A stretch of 31,457 nt of DNA from CAZMGG01 sp964565715 (GCA_964565715.1 CAZMGG010000062.1:1-31457); one strand, 5' to 3'. Positions 1 through 8,814 are shown, counted from the stretch's first letter. Translations and numbers: made by a program. Notes: generated from the sequence alone by a model not told the origin.

Positions 1-711
<711 letters not shown>

Positions 712-717
712 GGCGAG

Positions 718-724
718 CCTCCTT
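718..724 (-). promoter_or_regulatory. Strong ribosome binding site for the ATG at 711
   Basis: AAGGAGG on the minus strand with a six-base spacer (CTCGCC) before the ATG at 711. It is the strongest Shine-Dalgarno noticed in the window. It is what decides that translation starts above the repeat even though the frame breaks below it. Confidence 0.8.
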
Positions 725-740
725 GGGTGGCGAGGCCGGG

Positions 741-769
741 ATCGGACCACCCCCATCCACCCCCGTCAA
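741..769 (-). promoter_or_regulatory. Candidate sigma70-type promoter of the phase-variable gene
   Basis: On the minus strand, TTGACG (769-764) is followed after 17 bases by TCCGAT (746-741). The first box matches 5 of 6 consensus positions and the second only 3 of 6. The predicted transcript would start near 735 and carry the ribosome site at 724-718. The spacing is ideal but the -10 box is weak, so this is a suggestion only. Confidence 0.35.
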
Positions 770-853
770 GATCCTCCACCATCTCCCGCGCCACCGGTCA
801 CATCCGCCCCGCGCCGGACAACGGGCCCTGCGCCCGCTACCCTGCCGCCGCCG

Positions 854-3391
854 ATGCCCGAACCGGAAACGCCCCCCACGCTGACCCCTGACGCCCTCGA
901 GGAACGCGTCGCCACCGCCTTCCTCGAGCATCTGCTCGGCGATCGGCTGGCCGGCACCGAGCGCAGCCTCGCCGACTACCTGAACCAGTTCGCAGGCTTC
1001 CCGGCGCGGATCGCCGAGGAGTGGCTGGCCCTGCAGGGCCGCACGCCGGCCGCCGCCACCACGCCCTCGGCCACACCCCACGCCGATGCGCAGGAACGGC
1101 TCGGCCCCTACCGCCTCGAACGCGAACTCGGCCATGGCGCGCAGGGCACCGTCTATCTCGCCACCGACACCCGGCTGGGCCGGCAGGTGGCGCTCAAGGT
1201 GCTGGGCCGCGCCATCGCCTCGCTGGGCAGCCAGGCCCTGCTGCGGCTGCGCCGCGAGGCCGATGCGCTGGCCCGCCTCGACCATCCCGGCATCGCCACC
1301 GTCTTCGAGGCCGACCTCGACGGACCACGACCCTGGCTGGCGATGCGCTACGTGCCTGGCGGCAGCCTGCAGCAGGCGCTGCACCGCCGGCGCGAACGCG
1401 GCGAAGCCCCACCCGCCACGGCCGCCGAGATCGCCAGCGCCGTGCGCCTCGCCGAACGGGCGGCGCGGGCGCTGGCCGCGGCCCACGGGGCCGGCATCCT
1501 GCATCGCGACGTCAAGCCGGCCAATCTGCTGCTGGCGGCGCCCGATGCGCCGGTGCTGGTCGACTTCGGGCTCGCCCACGACGACCAGAGCCAGACGCCG
1601 ACGATCACGCTGCCCGGCGCGGTGTTCGGCACGCTGGCCTACCTGCCGCCGGAGCGGCTGCAGGGCGGCGAGGCCACGGCCCAGGACGACGTCTACGGGC
1701 TCGGCGTCGTGCTGCACGAGCTGCTCACCCTGCAGCGGCCGTTCCAGGGCGCCACCGCCGCCGCCGAACTGCACGATGCCGCGCACGCGCCGCTGCGCCA
1801 TGTGCGGCAGCGCAACAAGGCGGTGGGTCGGGATCTCGCCGTGGTGGTGGCCACCGCGCTGGAGCGGGAGCCCGGGCGCCGCTACCAGACGGCGGCGGCG
1901 TTCGCCGACGATCTCGGGCGGGTGCTGCGGCAGGAGCCGATCCTGGCGCGGCCGGCGGGACCGTGGCTGCGGCTCCTGCGCTTCTGCCAGCGGGAACGGG
2001 CGCTGGCCGGGAGCCTCGCCGCCGTGCTGCTGGTGCTGCTGGCCGGCATCGGCGCCACCGGCTGGTTCGCGCTGCGCGAGAGCCGGGCGCTGGCCGACGT
2101 GACGCGGCTCGCCGACCTGAAGCTGGCCCGCGAGCTGCGGGAACGCGCCGAGCGGCTGTGGCCGGCGCGGCCGGAGCAGTCGGCGGCCATGGCGCAGTGG
2201 CTGGCGGAGGCGGCGCAGTTGCAGGCACGCCGGCCCGAGCACGAGGCGCTGCTGGCGCGGCTGCCGGCCCAGGGCACCGACCCCACCGCCGACTGGCAGC
2301 GGCAGCAGCTCGAGCAACTGGGCTTCGAACTGGCCGACTTCGATGCGCGGATCGCCGCAGTCGTGGCCCGCCGGCAGGCGGCCGAGACGCTGGTGGCGCG
2401 GACGATCGACGGGCATGCGGCGGCCTGGGCGGCGGCGGCGGGGCGGGTGGCGGCGGATGCGCGCTTCCATGGCCTGCGGCTGTCGCCGCAGCCGGGCCTG
2501 GTGCCGCTCGGGCCCGATCCGCAGAGCGGCCTGGAGGAGTTCGCCCACCAGGGCAGCGGCGCGGTGCCGGTGCGCGAGCCTGGGAACGGCCGGCTGCCGA
2601 TCGACGAAGGCAGCGGCATCGTGCTGGTGCTGGTGCCCGGCGGCGAGGCGGTGCTCGGCGCCGACCAGCAGGCGCCCAGTGACGGCCGGCCGGCCAACGT
2701 CGATCCGTCGGTGCCCGAGGAGTACACGCCGAGCTACACCGTGCGACTCGACCCGTTCTTCCTCGGCAAGCACGAGGTGACGCAGGCGCAGTGGCAGCGC
2801 CACACCGGCGGCAACCCCGCCACCTACTGCCCGGGCAACACGCTCACCCCGATCGAGACCACGCTGCACCCGGTCGAACTGGTGAGCTGGGAACGCTGCG
2901 ATCGGTTCGCCCGGGAGCTGGACCTGCAGCTGCCTACCGAGGCGCAGTGGGAATGGGCCTACCGGGCCGGCAGCCACACGCGTTATCCGTTCGGCGACGA
3001 CCCGCGCGGCCTGCAGGGGCGCGAGAACCTGGCCGACAAGACTGCCCTGGAACGCGGCCGCAACCGGCGCTGGCGCTTCCTGGAATGGCTCGACGACGGC
3101 TGGCTGGTGCACGCGCCGGTCGGCTCGTTCCTGCCCAATGCATGGGGCTTCCACGACATGGGCGGCAACCTGAAGGAATGGTGCCTGGACTCGTGGGAGG
3201 ACTATCCGGACGTGGCGCCGCGGCCGGGCGACGGCTACCGCTTCGGCGAGAACGACATCTACCGGATCGTCCGCGGCGGCTCGTTCGGCAGCGGCGAGGA
3301 CGACTCGCGCTGCGCTTCGCGCGGCGGCGTGCAGAAGGGCTCGGACGGCGCCGAGGCGGGCCTGCGGGTGGCGCGGCGGATCGAGCCGTAG
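854..3391 (+). CDS. Membrane Ser/Thr protein kinase with C-terminal formylglycine-generating-enzyme-like (SUMF1) domain
   Basis: A 845-residue signalling protein. An N-terminal helical segment (about 1-85) is followed by a Hanks-type kinase domain (about 86-360) with the glycine loop GHGAQGTVY, ATP-anchoring Lys115 (VALK), HRDVKPAN (catalytic Asp219) and DFG (Asp237). All core residues are present, so it should be active. One membrane helix (about 383-406) leads through a predicted coiled stretch to an FGE/SUMF1-like domain (about 588-845) with EVTQAQWQ, LPTEAQWEWAYRAG, GGNLKEW and RGGSF. The paired cysteines that follow GGS in true FGE are missing (one Cys remains in SRCASR), so the outer domain is more likely a ligand-binding module than an FGly-forming enzyme. 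Start: ATG 854 is chosen because the kinase-like sequence begins soon after. In-frame ATG 710 is possible but adds low-complexity Pro/Arg sequence. The stop lies 14 bases from the stop of the convergent sigma gene. Confidence 0.9.
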   Translation: MPEPETPPTLTPDALEERVATAFLEHLLGDRLAGTERSLADYLNQFAGFPARIAEEWLALQGRTPAAATTPSATPHADAQERLGPYRLERELGHGAQGTVYLATDTRLGRQVALKVLGRAIASLGSQALLRLRREADALARLDHPGIATVFEADLDGPRPWLAMRYVPGGSLQQALHRRRERGEAPPATAAEIASAVRLAERAARALAAAHGAGILHRDVKPANLLLAAPDAPVLVDFGLAHDDQSQTPTITLPGAVFGTLAYLPPERLQGGEATAQDDVYGLGVVLHELLTLQRPFQGATAAAELHDAAHAPLRHVRQRNKAVGRDLAVVVATALEREPGRRYQTAAAFADDLGRVLRQEPILARPAGPWLRLLRFCQRERALAGSLAAVLLVLLAGIGATGWFALRESRALADVTRLADLKLARELRERAERLWPARPEQSAAMAQWLAEAAQLQARRPEHEALLARLPAQGTDPTADWQRQQLEQLGFELADFDARIAAVVARRQAAETLVARTIDGHAAAWAAAAGRVAADARFHGLRLSPQPGLVPLGPDPQSGLEEFAHQGSGAVPVREPGNGRLPIDEGSGIVLVLVPGGEAVLGADQQAPSDGRPANVDPSVPEEYTPSYTVRLDPFFLGKHEVTQAQWQRHTGGNPATYCPGNTLTPIETTLHPVELVSWERCDRFARELDLQLPTEAQWEWAYRAGSHTRYPFGDDPRGLQGRENLADKTALERGRNRRWRFLEWLDDGWLVHAPVGSFLPNAWGFHDMGGNLKEWCLDSWEDYPDVAPRPGDGYRFGENDIYRIVRGGSFGSGEDDSRCASRGGVQKGSDGAEAGLRVARRIEP

Positions 3392-3405
3392 TCAGGGACT
3401 GGGGC

Positions 3406-3960
3406 TCAGGCCTGCAGCAGCCCGGCGAGCACCGGGTCCTGGCGGAGATCCTCGCGCAGGCGCTGCCAGCGCTTGCGGCAGGCGTCGGCGCCGATGCCGA
3501 GCAGGGCGGCGGTCTCCTGGTGGCTGAGGCCCTCGATGCCGAGGCAGGTCAGCAGGGTCTGCTCGTCCGGCGGCAGCTGCTCGATGCGGCGCAGGCAGGC
3601 GGCCATGCCCTCGCTGCGCATCGCCGCCTGGCTGATGGCGGTGATGGTGTCGGCCAGTCCGGGCAGGCGCGAGTCGCCGCCGGTGCGGCGCACGGCGCCG
3701 AGCGGGTCGCGGGCCAGTTCGCGCAGGGTCTCGAGCCAGATGCGGTGGGCAAAACCGAGCAGCCAGGCGCGGAAGGGCCCGCGGGCCGGGTCGTAGTCGG
3801 CGAAGCGCTGGGCCGCGCGCATCGCCACCTCCTGCACCAGGTCCTCGGGTTCGATCCGCCGCCGCAGGGGGCCGCGCACCCGCAGCGAGGCCCAAGCCAG
3901 CAGGGCGGGGGCGGCGTCGGCGAAGGCCGCGGCGAAGGGCTGCGGGTCAGGCGATTCCAT
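3406..3960 (-). CDS. ECF-type RNA polymerase sigma factor
   Basis: 184 residues from ATG 3960 (MESPDPQPF); ATG 3990 would add ten residues and neither start has a good ribosome site. Region 2 is seen as RRRIEPEDLVQEVAMRAAQRF and FRAWLLGFAHRIWLETLR, and region 4 as LPPDEQTLLTCLGIEGLSHQETAALLGI followed by a helix-turn-helix recognition segment ACRKRWQRLRED. There is no obvious anti-sigma gene beside it. In planctomycetes, ECF sigma factors often sit beside Ser/Thr kinases, and this one ends 14 bases from the kinase-FGE gene, in the opposite orientation. It is the last gene of a minus-strand series that begins at 8680, 105 bases after the esterase stop at 4066, so it may have its own promoter. 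Its targets cannot be read from the sequence. Confidence 0.85.
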   Translation of the reverse strand: MESPDPQPFAAAFADAAPALLAWASLRVRGPLRRRIEPEDLVQEVAMRAAQRFADYDPARGPFRAWLLGFAHRIWLETLRELARDPLGAVRRTGGDSRLPGLADTITAISQAAMRSEGMAACLRRIEQLPPDEQTLLTCLGIEGLSHQETAALLGIGADACRKRWQRLREDLRQDPVLAGLLQA

Positions 3961-4065
3961 GCTCTCGGCGACGATGGTCCTACGGACCATACCACGGCGG
4001 TCAGGCCCGCGGCCGGCGGCGTTACCGCGATCGTCTCACCACGCGAACGCCGCGGCGGTCCCGGG

Positions 4066-4803
4066 CTACTTGATGAACTCGGCCAGGTACTGCGGCAGCA
4101 TCTTCCGCCAGGTCACCCAGTCGTGGCGCCAGTCCTTGCCCCAGGAGTCGACCCGGTTGGGGATGCGCTTCTCGCCGAGCGCGTGGGCCACGCGCCAGGA
4201 CTCGTTGGGGTCCTCGAACTCGCCCTCGCCGTGGCAGAGCAGCACGAAGCGCTGGCGCAGCCGTTCGAGGTGGGCGTTGTCCGGCAGCAGCGGCACGAAG
4301 TGCAGCGGCGAGCTGTCCTGGTAGTCCTGGGTGATGCGGCCCGGCAGGAACTTGCGCAGGTCGTAGGAGCCGCTCATGCAGATCGCCAGCTTGAAGGCGT
4401 CCGGGTGCCGGCAGGTGACCGCCAGCGCGTTGAGCGCGCCGATGCTGGCGCCGGCGGTGATGATCTCGGCGTCCGGGTCCTTGCAGTCCTGCCGGATCAG
4501 CGGCACCACCTCGCGGTAGAGGCAGGCGTCGAAGCGGTTCTGGACCGCGGCGGCCTGCTCGGCGCTCTTGCACTCCTGCAGCCAGGCCCGGCCGGCGACG
4601 CTGTCGACGCAGTAGACCTTCAGCTTCAGGTCCTTGATCAGGTCGCCGATGGCGGTGATCAGGTGGAAGCGCTCGGGCTCCTCGGCGTCGCCGCCGGCGG
4701 TGGGGAACAGCAGCAGGGGCTGCCCCATCACGCCGTAGCGCACCACGGTGATCTCGCGCCCGCCCATGGCGGGCGACTGCCACGTCTCCTTCTGCTTGCT
4801 CAC
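4066..4803 (-). CDS. Alpha/beta-hydrolase, putative esterase family
   Basis: 245 residues from GTG 4803, which overlaps the TGA of the ATP-grasp gene by four bases (GTGA). The next in-frame ATG (4767) would lose the coupling. The fold is supported by VRYGVMGQPLLLFPTAGGD near the start, a nucleophile elbow GASIG with Ser120, and a C-terminal HDW that can supply the catalytic His. It resembles the putative-esterase group (Fes/antigen-85-like); no signal peptide is visible, so it is probably cytoplasmic. It is the last enzyme of the S51 / esterase / ATP-grasp / esterase set and is very likely translated with the ATP-grasp ligase. A plausible role is cleavage or transfer of an acyl or ester group on the ligase product, but this is inference from context. 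Confidence 0.85.
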   Translation of the reverse strand: MSKQKETWQSPAMGGREITVVRYGVMGQPLLLFPTAGGDAEEPERFHLITAIGDLIKDLKLKVYCVDSVAGRAWLQECKSAEQAAAVQNRFDACLYREVVPLIRQDCKDPDAEIITAGASIGALNALAVTCRHPDAFKLAICMSGSYDLRKFLPGRITQDYQDSSPLHFVPLLPDNAHLERLRQRFVLLCHGEGEFEDPNESWRVAHALGEKRIPNRVDSWGKDWRHDWVTWRKMLPQYLAEFIK

Positions 4804-6053
4804 TTCTTCTTCTCCTCGTCCTTGCGCCACTGCTGGATGATCTGCCAGAACCGCTCGGTGAACTCGTCGACCTCGTGGGCCGGGAAGATCGCCGCCACCT
4901 TCAGCCGCACCGCGGCGCGGGCCTTGTCGGTGCCGAAGTAGGTCCACGCCACCTCGTCGAGGTCCTTCAGCTGCTTCTGGCAGAACTCCTCGAAGCGCGC
5001 GCTGTCGAAGCGCTTGCGGGCCAGCGCGCCATACTGCTTGAGCTTGTCGGCGTAGGGCAGGTCCTTCCTGGCGATCTCGTAGAACGGCTCGAAGTCCAGC
5101 GTCTTGCGCATCGGCCGCTTGGTCGCGGCGACGAACAGGGCCCACTTCAGGTTGGCCTTCACGTACCACGGGAAGTGGTAGTGGATCGAGTGGACCTGGC
5201 TGTCCGGGCACGGGTTGGCGAAGTCGATCGGGTGCCAGGTGCCCTGCCGGCGCAGCGACTCGCAGGAGTTGAAGTCCCAGCCGAAGAAGCTGTTGATGGT
5301 CAGCACCGTGTCCTCGAGCACCTGCCGCTCGGCCTGCGGCAGGAAGTCGCGGTCGGTCAGGTAGCGGCCGTGCAGCGGCGCCGACGGGTCGTACTTCATC
5401 AGGCGGACCTGCGGGCCGAGGCCGACGGCGCGGACAAACAGGTCGTAGTCCTTGACGCCGGCCTGCAGGTGCATCAGGTAGCGACCGCTGCGCTCGTAGG
5501 CGTCGCGCAGCTGGGCCTCGTCGTCGACCTTGGTCACCGCGTTCCAGCCGCCGCCGTCGAACGGCTTGAGGAACGCCGGGTAGCCGACCTGCCGTCCCCA
5601 TTCGCCGAGGTCGAACAGCCGCGCGTAGCTGCGCAGGGTGACGTCGAGGTCGGGCTTGGGCTCGTAGTCCTTCGGCGGCAGCATGGCCGTCGTGGGGATC
5701 GGCATGCCGAGCGCCAGCATCGCCGCGTAGCTGGAGTGCTTCTCGTAGGACTGGACCGACCAGGGGTTGTTGAAGACGTAGAGCCCGTCCATCAGGATCG
5801 CCTTCTTGATCCACTCGCGGCGGGGCTGGTACCAGTGGGTCAGGCGGTCGACCACCACGTCGTAGGGACACGGCGCGTCGAGCCGGAACGGCTCGATGGC
5901 GCAGCGTTCGACGGCAAACGTGACGGCCTCCTTGCCGACGGTGACCTTCGGCTTGAGCCTGCCGAGGATGTCCTCGAAGCAGATCGGCCAGCAGAGGTCG
6001 GCGCCGAGCGAGAGGCCGATGCGACGGGTGGCGGACGGAGTGGCGGCTGGCAT
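4800..6053 (-). CDS. ATP-grasp domain protein (RimK/glutathione-synthetase-like ligase)
   Basis: 417 residues from ATG 6053. The N-terminal part (about 1-110) looks like a pre-ATP-grasp domain. The ATP-grasp core includes YPAFLKPFDGGGWNAVTKV (lysine plus glycine-rich loop that clamps ATP) and later acidic/Asn positions (DFNSCESLR, IDFANPCPDSQ) where metal ligands are expected. ATP-grasp enzymes form carboxylate-amine or carboxylate-thiol bonds through an acyl phosphate; the substrates here are unknown. The ending is lysine-rich (DEEKKK). The stop overlaps the GTG of the following esterase, and 66 bases separate it from the preceding esterase. Its neighbours (an S51 peptidase-like protein and two esterases) suggest a small pathway that makes and processes an amide-linked compound. 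The family assignment is fairly secure; the reaction is not. Confidence 0.8.
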   Translation of the reverse strand: MPAATPSATRRIGLSLGADLCWPICFEDILGRLKPKVTVGKEAVTFAVERCAIEPFRLDAPCPYDVVVDRLTHWYQPRREWIKKAILMDGLYVFNNPWSVQSYEKHSSYAAMLALGMPIPTTAMLPPKDYEPKPDLDVTLRSYARLFDLGEWGRQVGYPAFLKPFDGGGWNAVTKVDDEAQLRDAYERSGRYLMHLQAGVKDYDLFVRAVGLGPQVRLMKYDPSAPLHGRYLTDRDFLPQAERQVLEDTVLTINSFFGWDFNSCESLRRQGTWHPIDFANPCPDSQVHSIHYHFPWYVKANLKWALFVAATKRPMRKTLDFEPFYEIARKDLPYADKLKQYGALARKRFDSARFEEFCQKQLKDLDEVAWTYFGTDKARAAVRLKVAAIFPAHEVDEFTERFWQIIQQWRKDEEKKK

Positions 6054-6119
6054 GGGGGCGAAGAGGCTAGCGGCGCCCCCCCGCCGGCGCCACCAGAGCC
6101 CTCCAGCCAGGCCGGCCCG

Positions 6120-7253
6120 CTACTCGTAGACCATCCAGAGGGGGCCCGGGAACAGCCAGGACAGCCCCTCCCGCAGCCGGTCGCGCCAGTTCTCCCAGTT
6201 GTGGCCGTCGTTGGCCTCCCGGAAGCGGACCTGCATGCCGGTGTCCTGCAGCAGCGGCACCAGGGAGCGGTTGTAGTAGATCAGCCCCTCGTAGACCCCG
6301 CAGGACAGGAAGACCTGCTCCGCCGGCCGGCCGGGCTTCTCGCGGAAGGCGTTGACGAAGCCGACCACCGGATCGAACAGCGGCCCCTTGTCGTGGTCGC
6401 CGATCTCGGTGAAGACGAACGACCCCGACTGCAGGAGCAGCTTGCCGAAGAAGCCCGGGTTGCGCCAGGCGGTGTGCAGGCTGGCGACGCCGCCGAAGCT
6501 GGCGCCGACCAGTCCGCGCGCCGCCGGCTGCTTCACCAGCGGGTAGCGCTCCTCGAGGAACGGCACCAGCTCGCCCACCACGAACTCGGCGTGGCGGTCG
6601 TCGGCGGCGTACTCGCGCAGCCGGTCCTGGGACTGGATCAGCGCCGCCACCACCGGCGGGATCTCCAGCCGGTGGATCAGGTTGTCCAGCACGTGCTGCA
6701 GGCTGGAGAACGACAGGTAGTCGAAGCCGTCGTGGACGACCAGCAGCGGGTAGCGCCGGGTCTGCCGGAACCGCGCCGGCAGGTAGACCTTGGCCGGCTG
6801 GTCCTGGCCCAGCGCCCGGCTCGGCACCGCCAGTTCCTCGATGGTGCCGGTGCGGGCGTCGGCGTCGGGCAGCACCCAATCCGGCAGTTGATAGCCCTCG
6901 CCGTAGACCACCGAGTTGGCGCCGAACGGATCGCGCGCCGACTGCTGGTTGAGCGGGTCGCGGACCAGCATGCCGCGACCGCCCATGCCGACGCCGATCT
7001 TGTATTCCATGCGGGAACCCGGCGGCAGGTCGATCTGCAGCACCCACAGGCCGGCGCCGACGCGGCGGAACGGCAGGTTCCCCGGCAGGCCGTGGATCCA
7101 GTGCTGCAGCGTCACCTCCTGGGCATCGCCGCGGAACAGGAACGTCACCGTGCGGCCCGCGACGTGCGGGAAGTTGGTGGACGCCAGCAGGCTCTCCACC
7201 GCCATCGGGCCGGAACGGGCGGCCTGCTCGATCGCGCGCAGGATCTCGGTCAC
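6120..7253 (-). CDS. Esterase with N-terminal E-set/CBM48-like domain (enterochelin-esterase-like)
   Basis: 377 residues from GTG 7253, which overlaps the TGA of the S51-like gene by four bases. The upstream in-frame sequence is Gly/Arg-rich and lacks a better start. The N-terminal half (about 45-125) resembles an early-set domain (TVTFLFRGDAQEVTLQHWIHG, LPPGSRMEYKIGVG), as in Fes/IroD-type esterases. The C-terminal half is a putative-esterase alpha/beta-hydrolase: YPLLVVHDGFDY, nucleophile elbow GASFG with Ser252, and a late GHNW with the likely catalytic His. Enterochelin esterases hydrolyse siderophore lactones, but there are no siderophore genes here, so the substrate is open. It is cytoplasmic by sequence (no signal peptide) and second in the S51 / esterase / ATP-grasp / esterase order. 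Confidence 0.85.
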   Translation of the reverse strand: MTEILRAIEQAARSGPMAVESLLASTNFPHVAGRTVTFLFRGDAQEVTLQHWIHGLPGNLPFRRVGAGLWVLQIDLPPGSRMEYKIGVGMGGRGMLVRDPLNQQSARDPFGANSVVYGEGYQLPDWVLPDADARTGTIEELAVPSRALGQDQPAKVYLPARFRQTRRYPLLVVHDGFDYLSFSSLQHVLDNLIHRLEIPPVVAALIQSQDRLREYAADDRHAEFVVGELVPFLEERYPLVKQPAARGLVGASFGGVASLHTAWRNPGFFGKLLLQSGSFVFTEIGDHDKGPLFDPVVGFVNAFREKPGRPAEQVFLSCGVYEGLIYYNRSLVPLLQDTGMQVRFREANDGHNWENWRDRLREGLSWLFPGPLWMVYE

Positions 7254-8191
7254 GCGCCCACCTCCTCGAGCTGGCCCGCCGGGCTGAGCCGTTGCGTGCC
7301 CTGCGCCGCCGACCAGCGGGCGCCGTCCCAGTCCAGACGGCAGCCGGGATCCAGGGCCACGCACTGGTCCGGCTGGAAGCGCCGCGCCATCAGCGACACC
7401 GCCTTGCTGTCGCGCAGCCGCAGCCGCCTGTGGGCGTGCGGCAGCGGCACGAGCCCCTGGTAGCCGCCGAAGCCGGCCTCCATCACCTCGGCATTGCCGC
7501 CGCCCTGCGGCGGATCGTCGTGGAACAGCACGACCCGCGGCCCCAGCACCATGGCGCCGGCCGACCAGGCCACCACCGGCTGGTCACCGCGCAGCAGTTC
7601 CATCAGCCCGAACAGGCGCAGCCGGTGCAGCAGCACGCCGACGTGGCCGCCGGCGACGCAGACGCACGGCGCCGCCGCCACCAGGGCCGCCACCTCCTGC
7701 CGGTGCCGTTGCACGTGGTCGCGTTCCGCCGGTCGCCAGCGCGCCTCGAACTCCTGGTGCACCTCGGCCACCCGGGCCTCGTGCTCGCGGTCGAGCATGC
7801 GCACCATCTCGACGGCGCTCTTGCGGTCGGGCTCGAGCAGGGCGCCGTCGCCGATCCGCCGCAGCAGGGCGCGGGCCGCCTCCAGCAGGTGCTCCAGGCG
7901 CAGCCGGTAGACCTCCTGCAGGCGCCGTAGGGCGTCGTGGCGCAGCCGCATCGCCCCCAGCAGTTCGCCGTCCTGCTCGAAGATCGACTCGATGCGCGAC
8001 CAGATCGCCAGGTTGACCGCCGGCCGTTGCAGGTGCTCGCGCAGTTCCTGGTCCTCGGCCTCCCGCTCCTCCCAGCCCGCCGTGATCAGGGCGACCGCGG
8101 CGTCGTCGCGCGGCGGTGCGAGGAAGTCGACGGCGGCGCGGACGATGGGCGAACGGCGTTGCGGACCGAGCAGGATGAGACGCTGCAGCAT
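7250..8191 (-). CDS. Peptidase S51-like (dipeptidase E / cyanophycinase fold) protein with N-terminal helical extension
   Basis: 313 residues from ATG 8191 (MLQRLILLGPQRR); TTG 8212 is a less likely start. The second half carries the S51 signature: CVCVAGGHVGVLLHRLRLFGL and VVAWSAGAMVLG, where Ser210 is the nucleophile of the class-I-glutamine-amidotransferase-like fold, and then VVLFHDDPPQG. S51 enzymes include Asp-dipeptidase E and cyanophycinase. The first about 170 residues are charged and helical (EAEDQELREHLQRP, MLDREHEARVAEVHQEFEAR), which is longer than in dipeptidase E. The gene overlaps the following esterase by four bases (GTGA) and lies 48 bases after the Rrf2 stop. A hydrolase of this fold beside an ATP-grasp ligase recalls make-and-break chemistry as in cyanophycin metabolism, but that is only an analogy. 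Confidence 0.75.
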   Translation of the reverse strand: MLQRLILLGPQRRSPIVRAAVDFLAPPRDDAAVALITAGWEEREAEDQELREHLQRPAVNLAIWSRIESIFEQDGELLGAMRLRHDALRRLQEVYRLRLEHLLEAARALLRRIGDGALLEPDRKSAVEMVRMLDREHEARVAEVHQEFEARWRPAERDHVQRHRQEVAALVAAAPCVCVAGGHVGVLLHRLRLFGLMELLRGDQPVVAWSAGAMVLGPRVVLFHDDPPQGGGNAEVMEAGFGGYQGLVPLPHAHRRLRLRDSKAVSLMARRFQPDQCVALDPGCRLDWDGARWSAAQGTQRLSPAGQLEEVGA

Positions 8192-8239
8192 GGAAGCGCA
8201 CGCATCATGCAAGCGCCCTGCGGCGATGCAATTCGCCGG

Positions 8240-8680
8240 TCAGTTTCCTTTGTGGCGGCGCGAACGGGCGGCGCCCGCGCGGTGCGGACCGAGGTGGGCG
8301 AGGCTCATCTGCTCGGCCCAGGCCCCGACGCTCTCGTTGAGGCGGCTCCAGATCGGGTGCAGCGCGCACGGGTGGTCGGGATCGCAGGCGCCGAAGCCGA
8401 AGGCGCACTGGTCGCGCTCGACCTGGGTGTCGCAGGCCGCCAGCACGTCGGCGATGCGGATCTCGTCCGGCAAGAGCCGCAGGGTGAAGCCGCCGCCCTG
8501 GCCGCGCTGGCTGTCGACGAGTTCCGCCACCACCAGCCGCCGCATCACCTTCGCCAGGTACTGGCGCGGGATGCCGGTCTGCTCGGAGAGCGCATCGGCG
8601 GTCAGGCTCGTGCCGGGTTCGACCGCGGCGAGCACGGCGATGGCGCGGAGCGCGTAGACGGCGGTCTGGTTCAGCAGCAC
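8240..8680 (-). CDS. Rrf2-family transcriptional regulator (iron-sulfur, NsrR/IscR-like)
   Basis: 146 residues from GTG 8680 (VLLNQTAVYALRAIAVLA), which matches the usual Rrf2 beginning; no ATG is available nearby in frame. The winged helix-turn-helix is seen in SLTADALSEQTGIPRQYLAKVMRRLVVAELVDSQRGQGGGF. The cluster region has Cys at ACDTQ, DQCAF, GACDP and HPCAL, consistent with the Fe-S binding loop of Rrf2 sensors such as NsrR (nitric oxide) or IscR. The gene is divergent from the heme-copper cluster at 8831. An inverted repeat TTGTGGA-N8-TCCACAA lies in front of that cluster (8793-8814), and a single copy of ATTGTGGA lies eight bases above its own start (8688-8695), so it probably represses both itself and the cluster. 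The C-terminal Arg/Lys-rich tail (AGAARSRRHKGN) is unusual. Confidence 0.88.
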   Translation of the reverse strand: MLLNQTAVYALRAIAVLAAVEPGTSLTADALSEQTGIPRQYLAKVMRRLVVAELVDSQRGQGGGFTLRLLPDEIRIADVLAACDTQVERDQCAFGFGACDPDHPCALHPIWSRLNESVGAWAEQMSLAHLGPHRAGAARSRRHKGN

Positions 8681-8687
8681 CGGCGGG

Positions 8688-8695
8688 ATTGTGGA
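8688..8695. promoter_or_regulatory. Operator half-site before the Rrf2 gene
   Basis: ATTGTGGA repeats the left arm (with its flanking A) of the dyad at 8793-8814 and lies eight bases above the GTG at 8680. On the minus strand its complement contains CACAAT, which could serve as a -10 box and would give a nearly leaderless transcript. Likely autoregulation; weak evidence. Confidence 0.35.
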
Positions 8696-8767
8696 AGGCG
8701 GGCGTGCGCGGGTCCACCCCGGAGGACTACGCCGACCAGCGCCCGGCCCTGCGCACCTCGGCCCATG

Positions 8768-8796
8768 CTGAAATCCAGGGCGATCGGCTGCATTGT
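8768..8796 (+). promoter_or_regulatory. Candidate promoter of the heme-copper cluster
   Basis: CTGAAA (8768-8773) and CATTGT (8791-8796) are 17 bases apart and would start transcription near 8803. The -10 box overlaps the left arm of the inverted repeat at 8793-8814, so a bound repressor would block polymerase. The boxes match consensus moderately, so this is a candidate. Confidence 0.35.
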
Positions 8797-8814
8797 GGAC
8801 CTGTCGATCCACAA
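8793..8814. promoter_or_regulatory. Perfect 7-8-7 inverted repeat, probable operator
   Basis: TTGTGGA, eight bases, TCCACAA: a perfect 22-base dyad ending 16 bases before the ATG at 8831. A single half copy (ATTGTGGA, 8688-8695) lies just upstream of the Rrf2 start. Placement between divergent genes, one of which is an Fe-S regulator, suggests the binding site of that regulator. The motif is not the classical enterobacterial NsrR site. Confidence 0.6.

Noticed and set aside
3392..3405. Terminator between the convergent kinase and sigma genes
   Set aside because: The 14-base space has no stem with a T-run on either strand.
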